Shown here one piece after another: positions 29,259-37,720 of a stretch of 64,000 nt of DNA. The notes under the pieces were generated by a model, which saw only the letters and a program-made list of their open reading frames with translations, did no database searches and had not been told where the DNA came from. The DNA is taken from the NCBI RefSeq assembly GCF_003574625.1, contig NZ_QNUJ01000001.1, forward strand, positions 124,001 through 188,000, given 5' to 3'. Within the stretch, counting starts at the first letter, position 1; every line of letters starts with the position of its first letter. This DNA is from Shinella zoogloeoides. GTDB lineage: Bacteria > Pseudomonadota > Alphaproteobacteria > Rhizobiales > Rhizobiaceae. A program made the position numbers and the translations under genes.

Positions 29259-29993
29259 ATGACCAAGGCGGCGACCATTTCCGGTATCCTCTTCGACAAG
29301 GACGGCACGCTGCTCGACTATGCCAGGAGCTGGATTCCGGTGAATTACGAGCTGGCCCGCATCGCCGCCGGCGGGGACGAGGCGCTCGCCCGCAAGCTGC
29401 TCGTGGCGGGCGGCATGGACCCCGACACGGGTTATGTCACGCCGGACAGCCTGCTTGCCGCCGGTAACACGGTCGAGATCGCCGAGGGCTTGGTCGCCGC
29501 CGGCGCGCCCTTCACGGTGGAAGGCCTTGCCACGCATTTCGACGGCCTCTTCGCCAATTCCGCCGCGCTTGCGGTCGCCGTCACCGACCTTGCCGCCTTC
29601 TTTGCCACCATGCATGCCCGCGGCTACTGGCTCGGCGTCGCCTCCAGCGACAACGAGGCCTCCATCCGCGCGACGGCGAAACGCTTCGGTTTCGACGGCT
29701 ACCTGCACTATGTCGCCGGCTACGACAGCGGTTTCGGCACGAAGCCGGAGCCCGGCATGGTGCTCGGCTTCTGCGAGGCGACCGGCCTCGAGCCGCACCA
29801 GATCGCCGTCGTCGGCGACAACAACCACGACCTCCATATGGGCCGCAATGCCGGCGCCGGCCTCACCGTCGCGGTGCTGACGGGAACCGGCTCGCGGGAA
29901 TCGCTGTCCGCGGCGTCCGACTATTGCCTCAACGACATCACCGAACTCCTGCCGCTGCTGCCCGAGGCGGCGGTGGCGCGCCCGGCGGCGTGA
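29259..29993 (+). CDS. HAD-superfamily hydrolase (phosphoglycolate-phosphatase-like)
   Basis: A 244-residue cytosolic phosphatase. All four HAD motifs are present: ILFDKDGTLLDY (about residues 10-21), VASSDNEASI (about 127), FGTKPEPGMVLGF (about 162, catalytic Lys) and VVGDNNHDLHMGRNAG (about 184). A helical cap lies between motifs I and II. The substrate is unknown; its place between waaA and lpxK might suggest a sugar phosphate, but Kdo-8-phosphatases are smaller and capless, so I do not assign it. AAGGACAGGGC precedes the ATG. Confidence 0.88.
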   Translation: MTKAATISGILFDKDGTLLDYARSWIPVNYELARIAAGGDEALARKLLVAGGMDPDTGYVTPDSLLAAGNTVEIAEGLVAAGAPFTVEGLATHFDGLFANSAALAVAVTDLAAFFATMHARGYWLGVASSDNEASIRATAKRFGFDGYLHYVAGYDSGFGTKPEPGMVLGFCEATGLEPHQIAVVGDNNHDLHMGRNAGAGLTVAVLTGTGSRESLSAASDYCLNDITELLPLLPEAAVARPAA

Positions 29994-30005
29994 ACGCGCC
30001 GCCTC

Positions 30006-30160
30006 GCCCCTCATCCGCCTGCCGGCACCTTCTCCCCGCAAGCGGGAAGAAAGGACAAGCGGCGGGGGCTTCCTTCATGCTTCTTTCGTCGGGGAAACCA
30101 GCGCCTCGTTCCCCTTCTCCCCGCTTGCGGGGAGAAGGTCGCGGCAGCGGGATGAGGGGC
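30006..30160. repeat. RIME-like intergenic repeat pair
   Basis: The left arm at 30006-30053 begins GCCCCTCATCCGCCTGCCG and includes CTTCTCCCCGCAAGCGGG. The right arm at 30113-30160 is its near reverse complement, CCTTCTCCCCGCTTGCGGGG to GCGGGATGAGGGGC. Same family as the elements at 4314 and 63792. Confidence 0.8.
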
Positions 30161-30267
30161 AGCGCCTCCGTCCCTCGCCATCCGGCGCTGTTTCCTGCAG
30201 TTGATTTTCCTCAGGTCTTCGCGTTTCCTTGCGCAACGACAGGGCAGGGCTATCCACGGGAGACGAC

Positions 30268-31308
30268 ATGGTAACCGAAGCGCCGCCTTTCTGGTGGACG
30301 AAGCCGGACTGGCGCGCCTATGCGCTCTGGCCGGTCTCGCGCCTCTACGGGCTGATCGCCGGCTGGCGCATGCGCAAGGGTCGCCGGGCCGAGGTGCCGG
30401 TGCCCGTCATCTGCGTCGGCAACTTCACGGTGGGCGGGGCCGGCAAGACGCCGACGGCCATCGCGCTCGCCCGCGCCGCCAAGGCGCGGGGCCTCCGGCC
30501 CGGCTTCCTCTCCCGCGGCTATGGCGGCTCGCTGGACGTCACGACCGTTGTCGATCTCAACCACCACCGCGCCCGCGCGGTCGGTGACGAGCCGCTGCTG
30601 CTCGCCCGCGAGGCGCTGACCGTCATCTCGCGCAAGCGGGTGAAGGGTGCGCGCAAGCTGGTGGAGGAGGGGGCCGACATCATCATCATGGACGACGGCT
30701 TCCAGAGCGCGCGCCTTGCCTTCGATTATGCGCTCCTCGTCATCGATACGCGCCGCGGCATCGGCAACGGCCATCTCGTGCCGGGCGGGCCGGTGCGCGC
30801 GCCGTTGGCCGAGCAGATGCGCCAGACGAGCGCGCTGCTCGCGATCGGTGACGGCGATGCGGCCGACCGGCTGATCCGCCAGGCGGCGCGGGCCGGCAAG
30901 GCGGTCCATCCCGCGACGCTCGTCACCGTGGGCGCGGAGGACCTGAAGGACGAGGTCGTCATGGCCTGGTCCGGCATTGCCGACAACGAGAAGTTCCACC
31001 GCACGGTGAACGAGACGGGCGCGCATCTCTATGTTTCCCGCAGCTTCCCGGATCACCACTATCTCACCGACGACGAGGTGGCCGAAATCCTCGACCATGC
31101 CGAAGGGCTCGGCTACCAGCTGGTGACGACGGCCAAGGACAGCGTGCGGCTCGCGGGTGGTCACGGCCGTTCGGAGGAACTGAGGAAAAAGAGCCGCGTG
31201 ATCGAGGTGGAAATCCGCTTCGACGACCCGAAGGGGCCGGATGCGATCATCGACGCGGCGATCGCCAATGCCCGGCGGCGCAAGCTGCAGCGGCTGGCAA
31301 AGAAGTGA
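30268..31308 (+). CDS. lpxK: Tetraacyldisaccharide 4'-kinase
   Basis: A 346-residue membrane-associated kinase that phosphorylates the 4' position of the lipid A disaccharide. The N-terminus [21 protein letters not shown] forms the membrane-contact helix. The P-loop is [17 protein letters not shown] (about residues 50-66). Also conserved are [14 protein letters not shown] and MDDGFQS (about 149). Start ATG at 30268 has GGGAGA upstream. Together with waaA it serves Kdo2-lipid A assembly. Confidence 0.95.
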   Translation: MVTEAPPFWWTKPDWRAYALWPVSRLYGLIAGWRMRKGRRAEVPVPVICVGNFTVGGAGKTPTAIALARAAKARGLRPGFLSRGYGGSLDVTTVVDLNHHRARAVGDEPLLLAREALTVISRKRVKGARKLVEEGADIIIMDDGFQSARLAFDYALLVIDTRRGIGNGHLVPGGPVRAPLAEQMRQTSALLAIGDGDAADRLIRQAARAGKAVHPATLVTVGAEDLKDEVVMAWSGIADNEKFHRTVNETGAHLYVSRSFPDHHYLTDDEVAEILDHAEGLGYQLVTTAKDSVRLAGGHGRSEELRKKSRVIEVEIRFDDPKGPDAIIDAAIANARRRKLQRLAKK

Positions 31309-31312
31309 GGGA

Positions 31313-31393
31313 TTAGGCAATAGGCAGTCGCCAATAAGGGATTGACGCCCTCACGTCTTTCGACAGCACCTACTGCCTACTGCCTACTGCCTC
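31313..31393. repeat. Short-unit repeat flanking the lpxK / DUF2093 junction
   Basis: TAGGCAATAGGCAGT at 31314-31328 is answered on the right by CCTACTGCCTACTGCCTACTGC at 31370-31391, the reverse complement arranged as three 7-bp units CTACTGC. The element provides the stop codon and last codons of the DUF2093 gene. Similar ATAGGCAATAGGC arrays occur between rhizobial genes (from memory). Confidence 0.75.
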
Positions 31394-31623
31394 TTCTGGT
31401 TGGGCAGCACGCCGGCGCGCTTCTCCGCGTCGAGCGAGGCTGCGCAGCTCACATAGGCTTCCTGCCGGGCGACGCTCCAGTAGCGGAGCTCGTCGACCGG
31501 CACGGCCTCGCCGGTCATCGCGCAGGTGACGTGCGAGCCCGGCATCAGGATCTGGAAATCGCCGTCGAGATAACGGATCTTCGCTTCACGGCTGCCGCCG
31601 CGGCCTTCCAAACGGTTCATCAT
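31384..31623 (-). CDS. DUF2093 domain protein
   Basis: A 79-residue soluble protein. The family core is obvious: REAKIRYLDGDFQILMPGSHV, CAMTGEAVPVDELRYWSVARQEAY and the following Ala-rich helix. The function of DUF2093 is unknown. Start MMNRLEGRGGS is the family start (tandem ATGs at 31623 and 31620). The last residues QKRQ and the TAG stop lie inside a CTACTGC tandem repeat, so the C-terminus has probably been rewritten by it. It lies downstream of mutL on the same strand (67-bp gap) and converges on lpxK. Confidence 0.85.
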   Translation of the reverse strand: MMNRLEGRGGSREAKIRYLDGDFQILMPGSHVTCAMTGEAVPVDELRYWSVARQEAYVSCAASLDAEKRAGVLPNQKRQ

Positions 31624-31690
31624 CGATTTCAGTATCCGTATCATCCGATGCCGATGCAATATCGCGCCGGCCGTCAAATTTCCAGCTTTT

Positions 31691-33496
31691 TCAGCTTCGG
31701 CCGAACAGTCGCTCGATGTCGGAAAGCTTCAGCTCGATATAGGTCGGCCGTCCGTGGTTGCACTGGCCGGAGCCGGGCGTCGCCTCCATCTGGCGCAAGA
31801 GCGCGTTCATCTCCTCCGGCCGCATGCGTCGGCCCGAGCGGACGGAGCCGTGGCAGGCCATGGTCGCGGCGAGATATTCGAGCCTGGCCTTGAGGCCGCT
31901 CGCCGTGTCCCATTCGGCAAGCTCGTCGGCAAGCTGGCGGATGAGGCCGGCCGCATCCATCTCGCCGAGCATGGCCGGCGTCTCGCGCACCGCGACCGCG
32001 CCGGGGCCGAAGCGCTCGATGCCAAGGCCGAGCCTTGCGAATTCCTCGGCATGGGAGACGAGCCGGTCGCAGTCGTCTTCCGGCAGGTCGACGATTTCGG
32101 GAATGAGGAGGGCCTGCGCCGGCACGGGCCGGGCATGCAGCGCCTCGCGCATCGCCTCGAAGACGAGCCGTTCATGCGCGGCATGCTGGTCGACGATGAC
32201 GAGGCCGTCCTCGGTCTGCGCGACGATGTAGTTCTCGTGCAGCTGCGCCCGTGCCGCGCCGAGCGGATGGCGCTGCGGCGGCTCCTCCTCGCGGATGGAG
32301 GGGGAGGGCGTGAAGGCGGGCTCGCCGCGCGCCGAGGGCGCCGCGAATTCCGCAAAGCCCGCCTGCTGCCCGCGGAAGGCCGGCGGCGAGGCCGTGGCGC
32401 TCTCGAAAGGTCGGTAGGGCGAGGCGGAAGGGGTCCATGAGGCGGCGGGGCGCGCTGCTTCCGGCCGGAAGGCGCGCATCAGGCCGCTTGCGCCGGTCGT
32501 CGAGGCGCGGTCGCCCTCGCGCGCGAGCGCCTCGCGGATCGCGCCGATGATGAGGCCGCGCACGAGGCCGGGATCGCGGAAGCGCACGTCCGACTTTGCC
32601 GGATGCACGTTGACGTCGACCAGCGCCGGATCGATGTCGATGGCAAGCACCGCGACGGGATAGCGCCCGTGCGGGATGGTCTCGGCATAGGCCGCGCGAA
32701 GTGCCGACCAGATCAGCTTGTCCTGCACCGGCCTTCCGTTGACGAAGGCGAATTGGTTGAGGCTGTTGCCGCGGTTGAAGGTCGGCACGCCGGCAAAGCC
32801 GGTGAGCCGCACGCCCTCACGCTCCGCATCGATCTCGATGGCATTGTCGCGGAAATCGCGGCCGAGCACCTGCGCGATGCGGGCAAGCCGGTCCGTGCCG
32901 GTCGCGGGGAATTCCAGCGTCGTGCGGTCGGAGCCCGACAGCACGAAGCGCACATGCGGAAAGGCGATCGCCATGCGGCGCACGACATCGGAGATGGCCG
33001 AGGCCTCCGCCTTCTCGCTCTTCAGGAACTTGAGGCGGGCGGGCGTGGCGAAGAAGAGGTCGCGCACCTCGACGACGGTGCCGCGATTGGCGGCGGCCGG
33101 GCGTACCGGCACCACCTTGCCGCCCGTCACGCTGATCTCGGCCCCTTCGCCGGCCTCCGCCGTGCGGCTGAGCAGCGACAGCTTTGCGACCGAGCCGATG
33201 GAGGGCAGCGCCTCGCCGCGAAAGCCGAGCGTGCGGATATCGAGAAGGTCGGTGTCGAGCTTGGAGGTGCAGTGCCGGCGGATCGCCATCTCCAGGTCGG
33301 CGGGCGCCATGCCGCCGCCGTTGTCGGTGACGCGTAGCAGCGTCTTGCCGCCGCCGGCCGTGGCGATCTCGATGCGGGTGGCGCCGGCATCCAGCGCGTT
33401 CTCGATCAGCTCCTTGGCGGCGCTCGCCGGCCGTTCGATCACTTCGCCGGCCGCGATCTGGTTGATGAGGGTTTCGGAAAGCTGCCTGATGGTCAT
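31691..33496 (-). CDS. mutL: DNA mismatch repair protein MutL
   Basis: A 601-residue GHKL ATPase that links MutS mismatch recognition to strand incision. The N-terminal ATPase motifs are [21 protein letters not shown] (about residues 17-37), [11 protein letters not shown] and [10 protein letters not shown] (about 92). A Ser/Pro/Ala-rich linker covers about residues 330-410. The C-terminal dimerisation domain has [12 protein letters not shown] (about 435-446), fitting the DQHA-x2-E-x4-E endonuclease motif, and CNHGRPT near the end. This predicts a MutL that nicks DNA itself, as in bacteria without MutH. Confidence 0.96.
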   Translation of the reverse strand: MTIRQLSETLINQIAAGEVIERPASAAKELIENALDAGATRIEIATAGGGKTLLRVTDNGGGMAPADLEMAIRRHCTSKLDTDLLDIRTLGFRGEALPSIGSVAKLSLLSRTAEAGEGAEISVTGGKVVPVRPAAANRGTVVEVRDLFFATPARLKFLKSEKAEASAISDVVRRMAIAFPHVRFVLSGSDRTTLEFPATGTDRLARIAQVLGRDFRDNAIEIDAEREGVRLTGFAGVPTFNRGNSLNQFAFVNGRPVQDKLIWSALRAAYAETIPHGRYPVAVLAIDIDPALVDVNVHPAKSDVRFRDPGLVRGLIIGAIREALAREGDRASTTGASGLMRAFRPEAARPAASWTPSASPYRPFESATASPPAFRGQQAGFAEFAAPSARGEPAFTPSPSIREEEPPQRHPLGAARAQLHENYIVAQTEDGLVIVDQHAAHERLVFEAMREALHARPVPAQALLIPEIVDLPEDDCDRLVSHAEEFARLGLGIERFGPGAVAVRETPAMLGEMDAAGLIRQLADELAEWDTASGLKARLEYLAATMACHGSVRSGRRMRPEEMNALLRQMEATPGSGQCNHGRPTYIELKLSDIERLFGRS

Positions 33497-33673
33497 GGCG
33501 CCATTTTCGCGGATTCGCCGGCCGCCCGCCAGTGGGTGCGGCGGCTTATCCCGCCTCTTGGGCGCCGGCCGGTTTAATCAGGCTTTAATAAAATGCTGCG
33601 AACGTGCCGTTGCGCTTGTATGAGCACAAGCCGGCCGGGTTCTCCGGTGGACGATTGCAGCGTCGCTGGCCGC

Positions 33674-33733
33674 TGGCATTCCCCAATGTCCCAAGGTGCG
33701 TGAGCACCGATCAGCATGTTTTCGGGAATGCCA
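33674..33733 (+). promoter_or_regulatory. Nested-hairpin leader upstream of the PAS-receiver gene
   Basis: TGGCATTCCC (33674-33683) and GGGAATGCCA (33724-33733) are perfect 10-bp complements 40 bp apart. Between them lies GGTGC-GTGA-GCACC (33695-33708), a 5-bp stem closed by a GNRA-type tetraloop. The structure ends 4 bp before the ribosome binding site GCGAGGA and about 20 bp before the ATG at 33753. A further hairpin GCTTGT / ACAAGC lies at 33614-33631. It could be a structured mRNA leader that controls translation, or an operator; no known riboswitch class is recognised. Confidence 0.5.
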
Positions 33734-33752
33734 ACAGGCGAGGACTGCCAGA

Positions 33753-35492
33753 ATGAATGATGTAGCGCCGTCAGACGCGCACATCCGGTCGGGAATGTTC
33801 GAAGCCGCGTGCGATATCCTCGCCGCCGCGGTGATCGTCTATGACAAGAACGACCGCCTCGTCTTCGCCAGCCGGCAGGTCCTGCGCTATTTCCCCATTC
33901 CCGCCGAAACACTGGTGCCCGGAACACGCCTGCGCGACGTGCTCGGCGCGATCTTCGACAGCGGCGTGCGCTACGGCATCTCGCCCGACCAGCGTCACAA
34001 GCCGGTCAACCGCGAGGAGTGGATCTCCGCCCGCATCTCCGCCCATTGGCGCGAGCAGTACGATGCCGTCGAGCGGCTCGGGCGCGACCGCTGGATCCAT
34101 TTCCGCAAGCGCCGCCTGCCGAGCGGCTACAACGTCACCACCTTCGTCGACATTTCCGAGCAGAAGAAGCAGGAAGAGCAGTGGCGCCTCGATCTGGAGC
34201 GCATCGCGCTCACCGAGGAAATCCTCGAGACCCTGCCTTCGCCGATGGTCGTCAAGGACCGCAACCTTGCCTATATCGCGGTGAACCGGGCGTTCTGCGC
34301 GGTCTACGGCACCGATCCCGACAGCATTCTCGGCCGCACCGTCTGGGCGCTGGCCGATGCGGAGAGCGCGGACCGCATCGAAGCGAGCGACCGTTCCGTG
34401 CTGGAGACGGGCGAGCCCTACATGCTGGCGGAGCATATCATCCGCGCCGACGGCTCGGATCTCTATGTCATCACGCGCAAGTACCGCATCGGCGCGCCCG
34501 GCCATCATGCCATCGTCACGGTGATGGAGGACGTCTCGGCCTTCGTCGCCGGCGAGCGGGTCATGACGGACGAGGGCGATGCGCTGCTGCGCGTGCCGGG
34601 CGGCTTCGTGCCCGCGCAGAACTGCTTCGATCCGGTGCGCGATGCCGAGCGCCGCCTGCTTCTCGACCAGTTGAACCGCGAGGACGTGACGGCAGTGGCC
34701 GGAAAGCGCGTGCTCGTCGTCACCGGCAATCCCCGCATCGAGGAAATCCTCGTCGACGAGTTCAAGGCCAAGGACGCCGATTCCTGCGCGGTCCATTCGG
34801 TGCGGGAATGCCAGGCCTTCCTCCTGCACGCGGCCGAGCAGGGGATCGTCCTCGATCTCGTCATCGTCGACGGCGACGTGCCGGACCATGCCGCGATCCG
34901 CAACAATGCCTATGGCGTGCCCGTGACGGTGATCTCGGCCGAAGGCATCGGTTCCGATTTCATGCGCGTCCTCGTGGAAGAGCACGAACTGCTTTCCGAG
35001 GATACCTCGCCGCTCGGTGACATCCTCACGCCCGTGCCGATTTCCGACGACTGGTACATCGCCACCGACATCACGACCATGCTGCCGGCCGCCGTCGGCG
35101 ACGTCGAGGTGCTGGTCGCCGAGGACAACCAGATCAACCAGTTCGTCTTCTCGCAGATCCTCGAAGGCCTCGGCATTTCGCACCGCATCGCCGAGAATGG
35201 CGAGGAAGCGGTCATGCTCTGGCGCAAGCACCAGCCGCGCCTCGTGCTGATGGACATCGCCATGCCCGTGATGAACGGCATCGACGCGGCGAAGGAGATC
35301 CGCGATGCGGAGAAGCTGACGGGCACCCACACCCCCATCGTCGCCGTCACGGCCCAGGCGCTGAACGTCGACATGCAGAACTGCATGGATGCCGGCATGG
35401 ACGATTACATCGTCAAGCCGGTCAGCCCGGAAATGATCGAGGCCGTCTACCGGCGCTATGCCGCACGCAAACAGGAGAAATCCGTCGCCTGA
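33753..35492 (+). CDS. PAS-PAS-pseudoreceiver-receiver signalling protein
   Basis: A 579-residue cytosolic protein without a kinase or output domain. PAS-type segments lie at about residues 13-135 (DILAAAVIVYDKNDRLVFAS) and 148-265 (ETLPSPMVVKDRNLAYIAVN). Residues 310-415 look like a receiver (KRVLVVTGNPRIEEILVDEF ... DLVIVDGDVPDH) but lack the N-terminal acidic pair. Residues 450-575 are an intact receiver: VLVAEDNQINQFVFSQIL, phospho-acceptor Asp in LVLMDIAMPVMNG (about 500), AVTAQAL and DDYIVKPVS. ATG at 33753 follows GCGAGGA. It opens a same-strand run with a GGDEF-EAL and a PilZ gene, so it may feed cyclic-di-GMP signalling; that link is inference. Confidence 0.87.
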   Translation: MNDVAPSDAHIRSGMFEAACDILAAAVIVYDKNDRLVFASRQVLRYFPIPAETLVPGTRLRDVLGAIFDSGVRYGISPDQRHKPVNREEWISARISAHWREQYDAVERLGRDRWIHFRKRRLPSGYNVTTFVDISEQKKQEEQWRLDLERIALTEEILETLPSPMVVKDRNLAYIAVNRAFCAVYGTDPDSILGRTVWALADAESADRIEASDRSVLETGEPYMLAEHIIRADGSDLYVITRKYRIGAPGHHAIVTVMEDVSAFVAGERVMTDEGDALLRVPGGFVPAQNCFDPVRDAERRLLLDQLNREDVTAVAGKRVLVVTGNPRIEEILVDEFKAKDADSCAVHSVRECQAFLLHAAEQGIVLDLVIVDGDVPDHAAIRNNAYGVPVTVISAEGIGSDFMRVLVEEHELLSEDTSPLGDILTPVPISDDWYIATDITTMLPAAVGDVEVLVAEDNQINQFVFSQILEGLGISHRIAENGEEAVMLWRKHQPRLVLMDIAMPVMNGIDAAKEIRDAEKLTGTHTPIVAVTAQALNVDMQNCMDAGMDDYIVKPVSPEMIEAVYRRYAARKQEKSVA

Positions 35493-35563
35493 CGCATGCG
35501 GAGAGAACTGGCCACCCCGTGCCCCGTCGCAAGGCATGCTTCAAGTTGAAAACGGACGGTCAA

Positions 35564-35581
35564 CTCCCCAGAAATGGGGAG
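35564..35581 (+). other. Small hairpin between the receiver and GGDEF-EAL genes
   Basis: CTCCCC, loop AGAAAT, GGGGAG: a perfect 6-bp stem in the 192-bp gap, 72 bp after the PAS-receiver stop codon. No T-run follows, so it is at best an attenuating structure. The rest of the gap shows nothing else clear. Confidence 0.35.
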
Positions 35582-35684
35582 GTCTGTGGGAAGGACTGAC
35601 GATCGCTTGCTATGCATTTGTTAACGGACATGCCCCATCGTAGGGCAGTCCTCGGAGGTCAGGCGCAAGTATGGGAAATCATTG

Positions 35685-37040
35685 ATGAAGTCTGCTGATC
35701 ATGCGGCGCTGGATGTTTCCCAGACTGATCTTCATGCCATGGCCTATACCGATCCCCTCACCGGTCTCGGCAATCTCTATCGCCTGCGCGACAAGGTGCG
35801 GCAGATCGCGCGTGAGCGCGAGGCGGACCCGGCGCCCTTCGCCATCGGCATCGCCAATCTCGACGGTTTCAAGCCCATCAACGATCTCTTCGGCCCGCGC
35901 GCCGGCGACGAGATCCTCTGCCAGGTGGCGCACAGGCTGAAGGCCTGCATTCCCGACGGCGCGACCGTCACCCGCCATGGCGGCGACGAGTTCGCCTTCG
36001 TGCTGCCGCTGGTCTTCGAGCGCAAGGGCGCGGAAAAGCTCGGCCAGATGCTGCGCGAGGTCCTGTCGGCCCCCTTCGATCTCGGCGACCGCAACGTACG
36101 CCTTTCCGCCTCCTTCGGCTTCGCCATCTATCCCTTCGCCGGCGAGGATTTCACCGAGCTGCTGAAGAGCGCCGATACCGCGCTTTACCGTTCGAAGCGC
36201 CGCGGGCGCGGCCAGATCACGGTCTATTCGCAGGAGATCGCCCAGGAGATGAAGCGCGCGACGCAGCTCGAGCAGGCGCTGCGCAATGCAATCATCGCCA
36301 ACGAGGTGGACGTCCATTTCCAGCCGATCGTCAGCCTGCGCGACGATACCGTCGTCGGCTTCGAGGCGTTGGCGCGCTGGTGCGATGCCGATCTCGGCTA
36401 TGTCTCGCCGGCCGTCTTCGTGCCGCTCGCCGAGGAGCGCGGCTTCATCGACGCGCTGTCCGACACGCTGCTGCGCAAGGCGGCGGAGGCGGCGCTTTCC
36501 TGGCCGAAGGAGTTGTTCCTCTCCTTCAACCTCTCCTCCGCCCAGCTCATGGACCCGAAGACGGCGTTCAACACGCTGGCGATCCTCAACCGCGTCGGGC
36601 TCGATCCGCGCCGGTTGGAGCTGGAGATCACCGAGACGGCGGTGATGACCGACGCCGACACGGCGCAGAAGATCATCGGCGAGCTGCGCGCGGCGGGCGT
36701 GCGCATCTCGCTCGACGATTTCGGCACGGGCCAGTCGAGCCTCGGGCGCCTGCGCGACTTCACCTTCGACAAGGTGAAGATCGACCGCGCCTTCGTCTCG
36801 CGCATTTCCAACGACAAGGCGTCCGAGCATATCATCAAGGCCATCGTCGCCATGTGCGAGGGGCTGGACCTTGCCGTCGTCGCCGAGGGCATCGAGGATT
36901 TCTCCGAGGCGCTGAAGCTGAAGGCGCTCGGCTGCGGCATGGGGCAGGGCTATTTCTACGGCAAGCCGGCCGATGCCGTCGCCACCATGCGCTTCCTCGC
37001 CGACCGCTATGTCAGCCTGGAAGGCCGCGCCGCTTCCTGA
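35685..37040 (+). CDS. GGDEF-EAL cyclic-di-GMP cyclase/phosphodiesterase
   Basis: A 451-residue cytosolic protein without membrane segments or a sensor domain. The GGDEF domain (about residues 20-180) has DPLTGLGNLYRL and an intact active site TRHGGDEFAFVLPL (near 100). The EAL domain (about 195-445) has VVGFEALARWCDADLG (EAL intact), the metal ligands in FNLSSAQL and ELEITETAVM, DDFGTGQSSLGRL and the catalytic region VVAEGIED. Both activities look possible. A TTG immediately precedes the ATG at 35685; the ATG is preferred. A PilZ gene follows at 37168. Confidence 0.93.
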   Translation: MKSADHAALDVSQTDLHAMAYTDPLTGLGNLYRLRDKVRQIAREREADPAPFAIGIANLDGFKPINDLFGPRAGDEILCQVAHRLKACIPDGATVTRHGGDEFAFVLPLVFERKGAEKLGQMLREVLSAPFDLGDRNVRLSASFGFAIYPFAGEDFTELLKSADTALYRSKRRGRGQITVYSQEIAQEMKRATQLEQALRNAIIANEVDVHFQPIVSLRDDTVVGFEALARWCDADLGYVSPAVFVPLAEERGFIDALSDTLLRKAAEAALSWPKELFLSFNLSSAQLMDPKTAFNTLAILNRVGLDPRRLELEITETAVMTDADTAQKIIGELRAAGVRISLDDFGTGQSSLGRLRDFTFDKVKIDRAFVSRISNDKASEHIIKAIVAMCEGLDLAVVAEGIEDFSEALKLKALGCGMGQGYFYGKPADAVATMRFLADRYVSLEGRAAS

Positions 37041-37167
37041 TCCGGGCAGGCCTCGGGGCCAGGTGTCCCCGAATAAGTCAGTTCCTTAAATTTGCATGCA
37101 TTTTCTTATCGGGATGGCAAATGCCTTCCGCTAGGTTTTCTCCAGAATCAAGTCTGGGGTGACAGCG

Positions 37168-37503
37168 ATGGCGACCATCAAGGATATGCCCGTCCGGGCG
37201 ACCGATCGTTCCAAGGTGCGTATTTTTGCGACGGTGAAGGTCATGCATCAGTCGACGCGGGCGCGCGTCGTCGATCTTTCGCCGAGCGGCATGGCATTCG
37301 ACATCGAAACGCCGATCCAGGCCATGCCCGGCCAGCTCGTGACGGTGGAGAGCGAGGAACTGGGCCGGCTGAGCGGCACGGTGCGCTGGTACGCCAATGG
37401 CCGCCTTGGCATCCAGTACAAGCTGTCGACCAATGCGCTGGCGCAGATCACCTCCTATTTCCGCTTCTTCCATGAGGAGATGCAGCCCGTCCTGCGCCGT
37501 TGA
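37168..37503 (+). CDS. PilZ domain protein
   Basis: A 111-residue single-domain protein. The cyclic-di-GMP-binding elements are a basic N-terminal RSKVRIFATVKV (about residues 14-25; RxxxR) and DLSPSGMAFDIE (about 37-48; DxSxxG). Further strands follow (TVRWYANGRLGIQYKL). It lies 127 bp downstream of the GGDEF-EAL gene on the same strand and could be its effector. The binding residues are present, although the RSKVR motif is a loose match. Confidence 0.85.
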   Translation: MATIKDMPVRATDRSKVRIFATVKVMHQSTRARVVDLSPSGMAFDIETPIQAMPGQLVTVESEELGRLSGTVRWYANGRLGIQYKLSTNALAQITSYFRFFHEEMQPVLRR

Positions 37504-37720
37504 CGGATCGTCTCCATAAAAGCAGGTTATGGCGCCGGTAAGTTTTTTTCCGCGTTACAGCGGCGATCCGCCCTGTGTAGCCTCGCTGCGGTAGGTGCTG
37601 CAAGGCAACGAGGGGGAGGGCGCGCGCTGGCCATGATTTGCCGCCGCGGCCGTCGCCCCGGATGTCGCCATTTGCGACTATCTCCCGCACGATCACGGCC
37701 GACCTGCTAGGACCTTTGAG

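Noticed and set aside
27879..29993. Apparent fusion of a long N-terminal region to the HAD phosphatase
   Set aside because: The long frame runs out of phase through waaA and only becomes meaningful at ATG 29259, which has its own AAGGACAGGGC site.
31313..31393. CRISPR-like array
   Set aside because: The 7-bp units are contiguous without spacers and there are no cas genes.
35493..35684. Cyclic-di-GMP riboswitch before the GGDEF-EAL gene
   Set aside because: The gap has only a 6-bp hairpin (CTCCCC / GGGGAG). The conserved core and three-way junction of GEMM riboswitches are not seen.
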